A DNA stretch of 64,000 nucleotides, from positions 124,001 to 188,000 of the forward strand of contig JAHJGO010000006.1 in the NCBI GenBank assembly GCA_018824405.1, written 5' to 3'. Both the position numbers and the translations under genes were made by a program. Below are positions 63,971 to 64,000 of the stretch, piece after piece; within the stretch, counting starts at the first letter, position 1; the number at the start of each line of letters is the position of its first letter. The notes beneath the pieces were generated by a model. It was not told where the DNA came from and did not search any database. It was given only the letters and a program-made list of their open reading frames with translations. The stretch is from Gammaproteobacteria bacterium (GTDB lineage Bacteria; Pseudomonadota; Gammaproteobacteria; Burkholderiales; Sulfuricellaceae).

Positions 63971-64000
63971 TTAGCGTCGGCCTCGCCCGCCACCCTGCCC
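63971..64000 (-). CDS. C-terminal end of a glycine/arginine-rich protein (partial)
   Basis: The last nine codons on the minus strand read GQGGGRGRR and end in TAA at 63971-63973. The composition matches the end of the glycine-rich protein at 61258-61710, so it is probably a third member of that group. The rest is outside the window, so length and signal peptide cannot be checked. Confidence 0.45.
   Translation of the reverse strand, partial: GQGGGRGRR

Overview
The window is chromosomal DNA from a betaproteobacterium. It most resembles a sulfur-oxidising chemolithotroph of the Nitrosomonadales (Sulfuricella, Thiobacillus or Gallionella type). Reasons: the order exbB-exbD-lpxK-Trm112-kdsB-adk, an EarP/Arg32-type EF-P pair, AcnB, FliW, a pyrophosphate-dependent phosphofructokinase next to a proton-pumping pyrophosphatase, and a qmoA-qmoB-hdrC-hdrB operon of the kind that links APS reductase to the quinone pool. 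The genus is inferred; no rRNA is present.

Layout. 1-9.5 kb: trxA end, rho, an unknown 516-residue protein, fliW, hemN, a kinase-HDOD-GAF signalling protein, efp and earP. 9.5-22.9 kb: clpA-clpS, cspA, icd, rluE, nudJ, mnmA, a CinA-like protein, a GST, acnB, dut and coaBC. 23-27.5 kb: a two-component system, a universal stress protein and a SulP transporter, lying between coaBC and radC. 28.13-35.20 kb: a mobile element that splits radC. 35.4-43.9 kb: a quinone reductase, rpmB-rpmG, a CNP1-like protein, a Yip1 protein, moxR-DUF58-tgpA, a Nudix protein and a phosphomannomutase. 43.9-49.4 kb: the qmo/hdr operon. 49.6-54.7 kb: a phosphodiesterase, hppA and pfp. 54.7-58.5 kb: adk, kdsB, lpxK and exbBD. 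58.5-64 kb: xseA, a membrane coiled-coil protein, three glycine-rich secreted proteins and an OmpR/EnvZ pair.

The main discovery candidate is the 7.07-kb element in radC. Its boundaries can be read to the base: both ends share CCAGA, joining the outer flanks restores a 225-residue RadC, and joining the inner flanks recreates a long imperfect palindrome expected of a serine-recombinase attP. It carries a large serine recombinase beside attR, a ribbon-helix-helix gene overlapping a D5/P4-type helicase gene, an origin-like region with inverted C-rich repeats, a four-hairpin structured segment with two GCGAAGC mini-hairpins, two paralogous Pro/Ala-rich proteins, and a relic integron (broken intI, two attC-like sites, two cassette genes). 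It has no structural phage genes and no conjugation genes, so it looks like a plasmid-like or satellite integrative element with its own replication module.

Elsewhere most genes are ordinary housekeeping genes. No tRNA, rRNA, CRISPR array or complete insertion sequence was seen.
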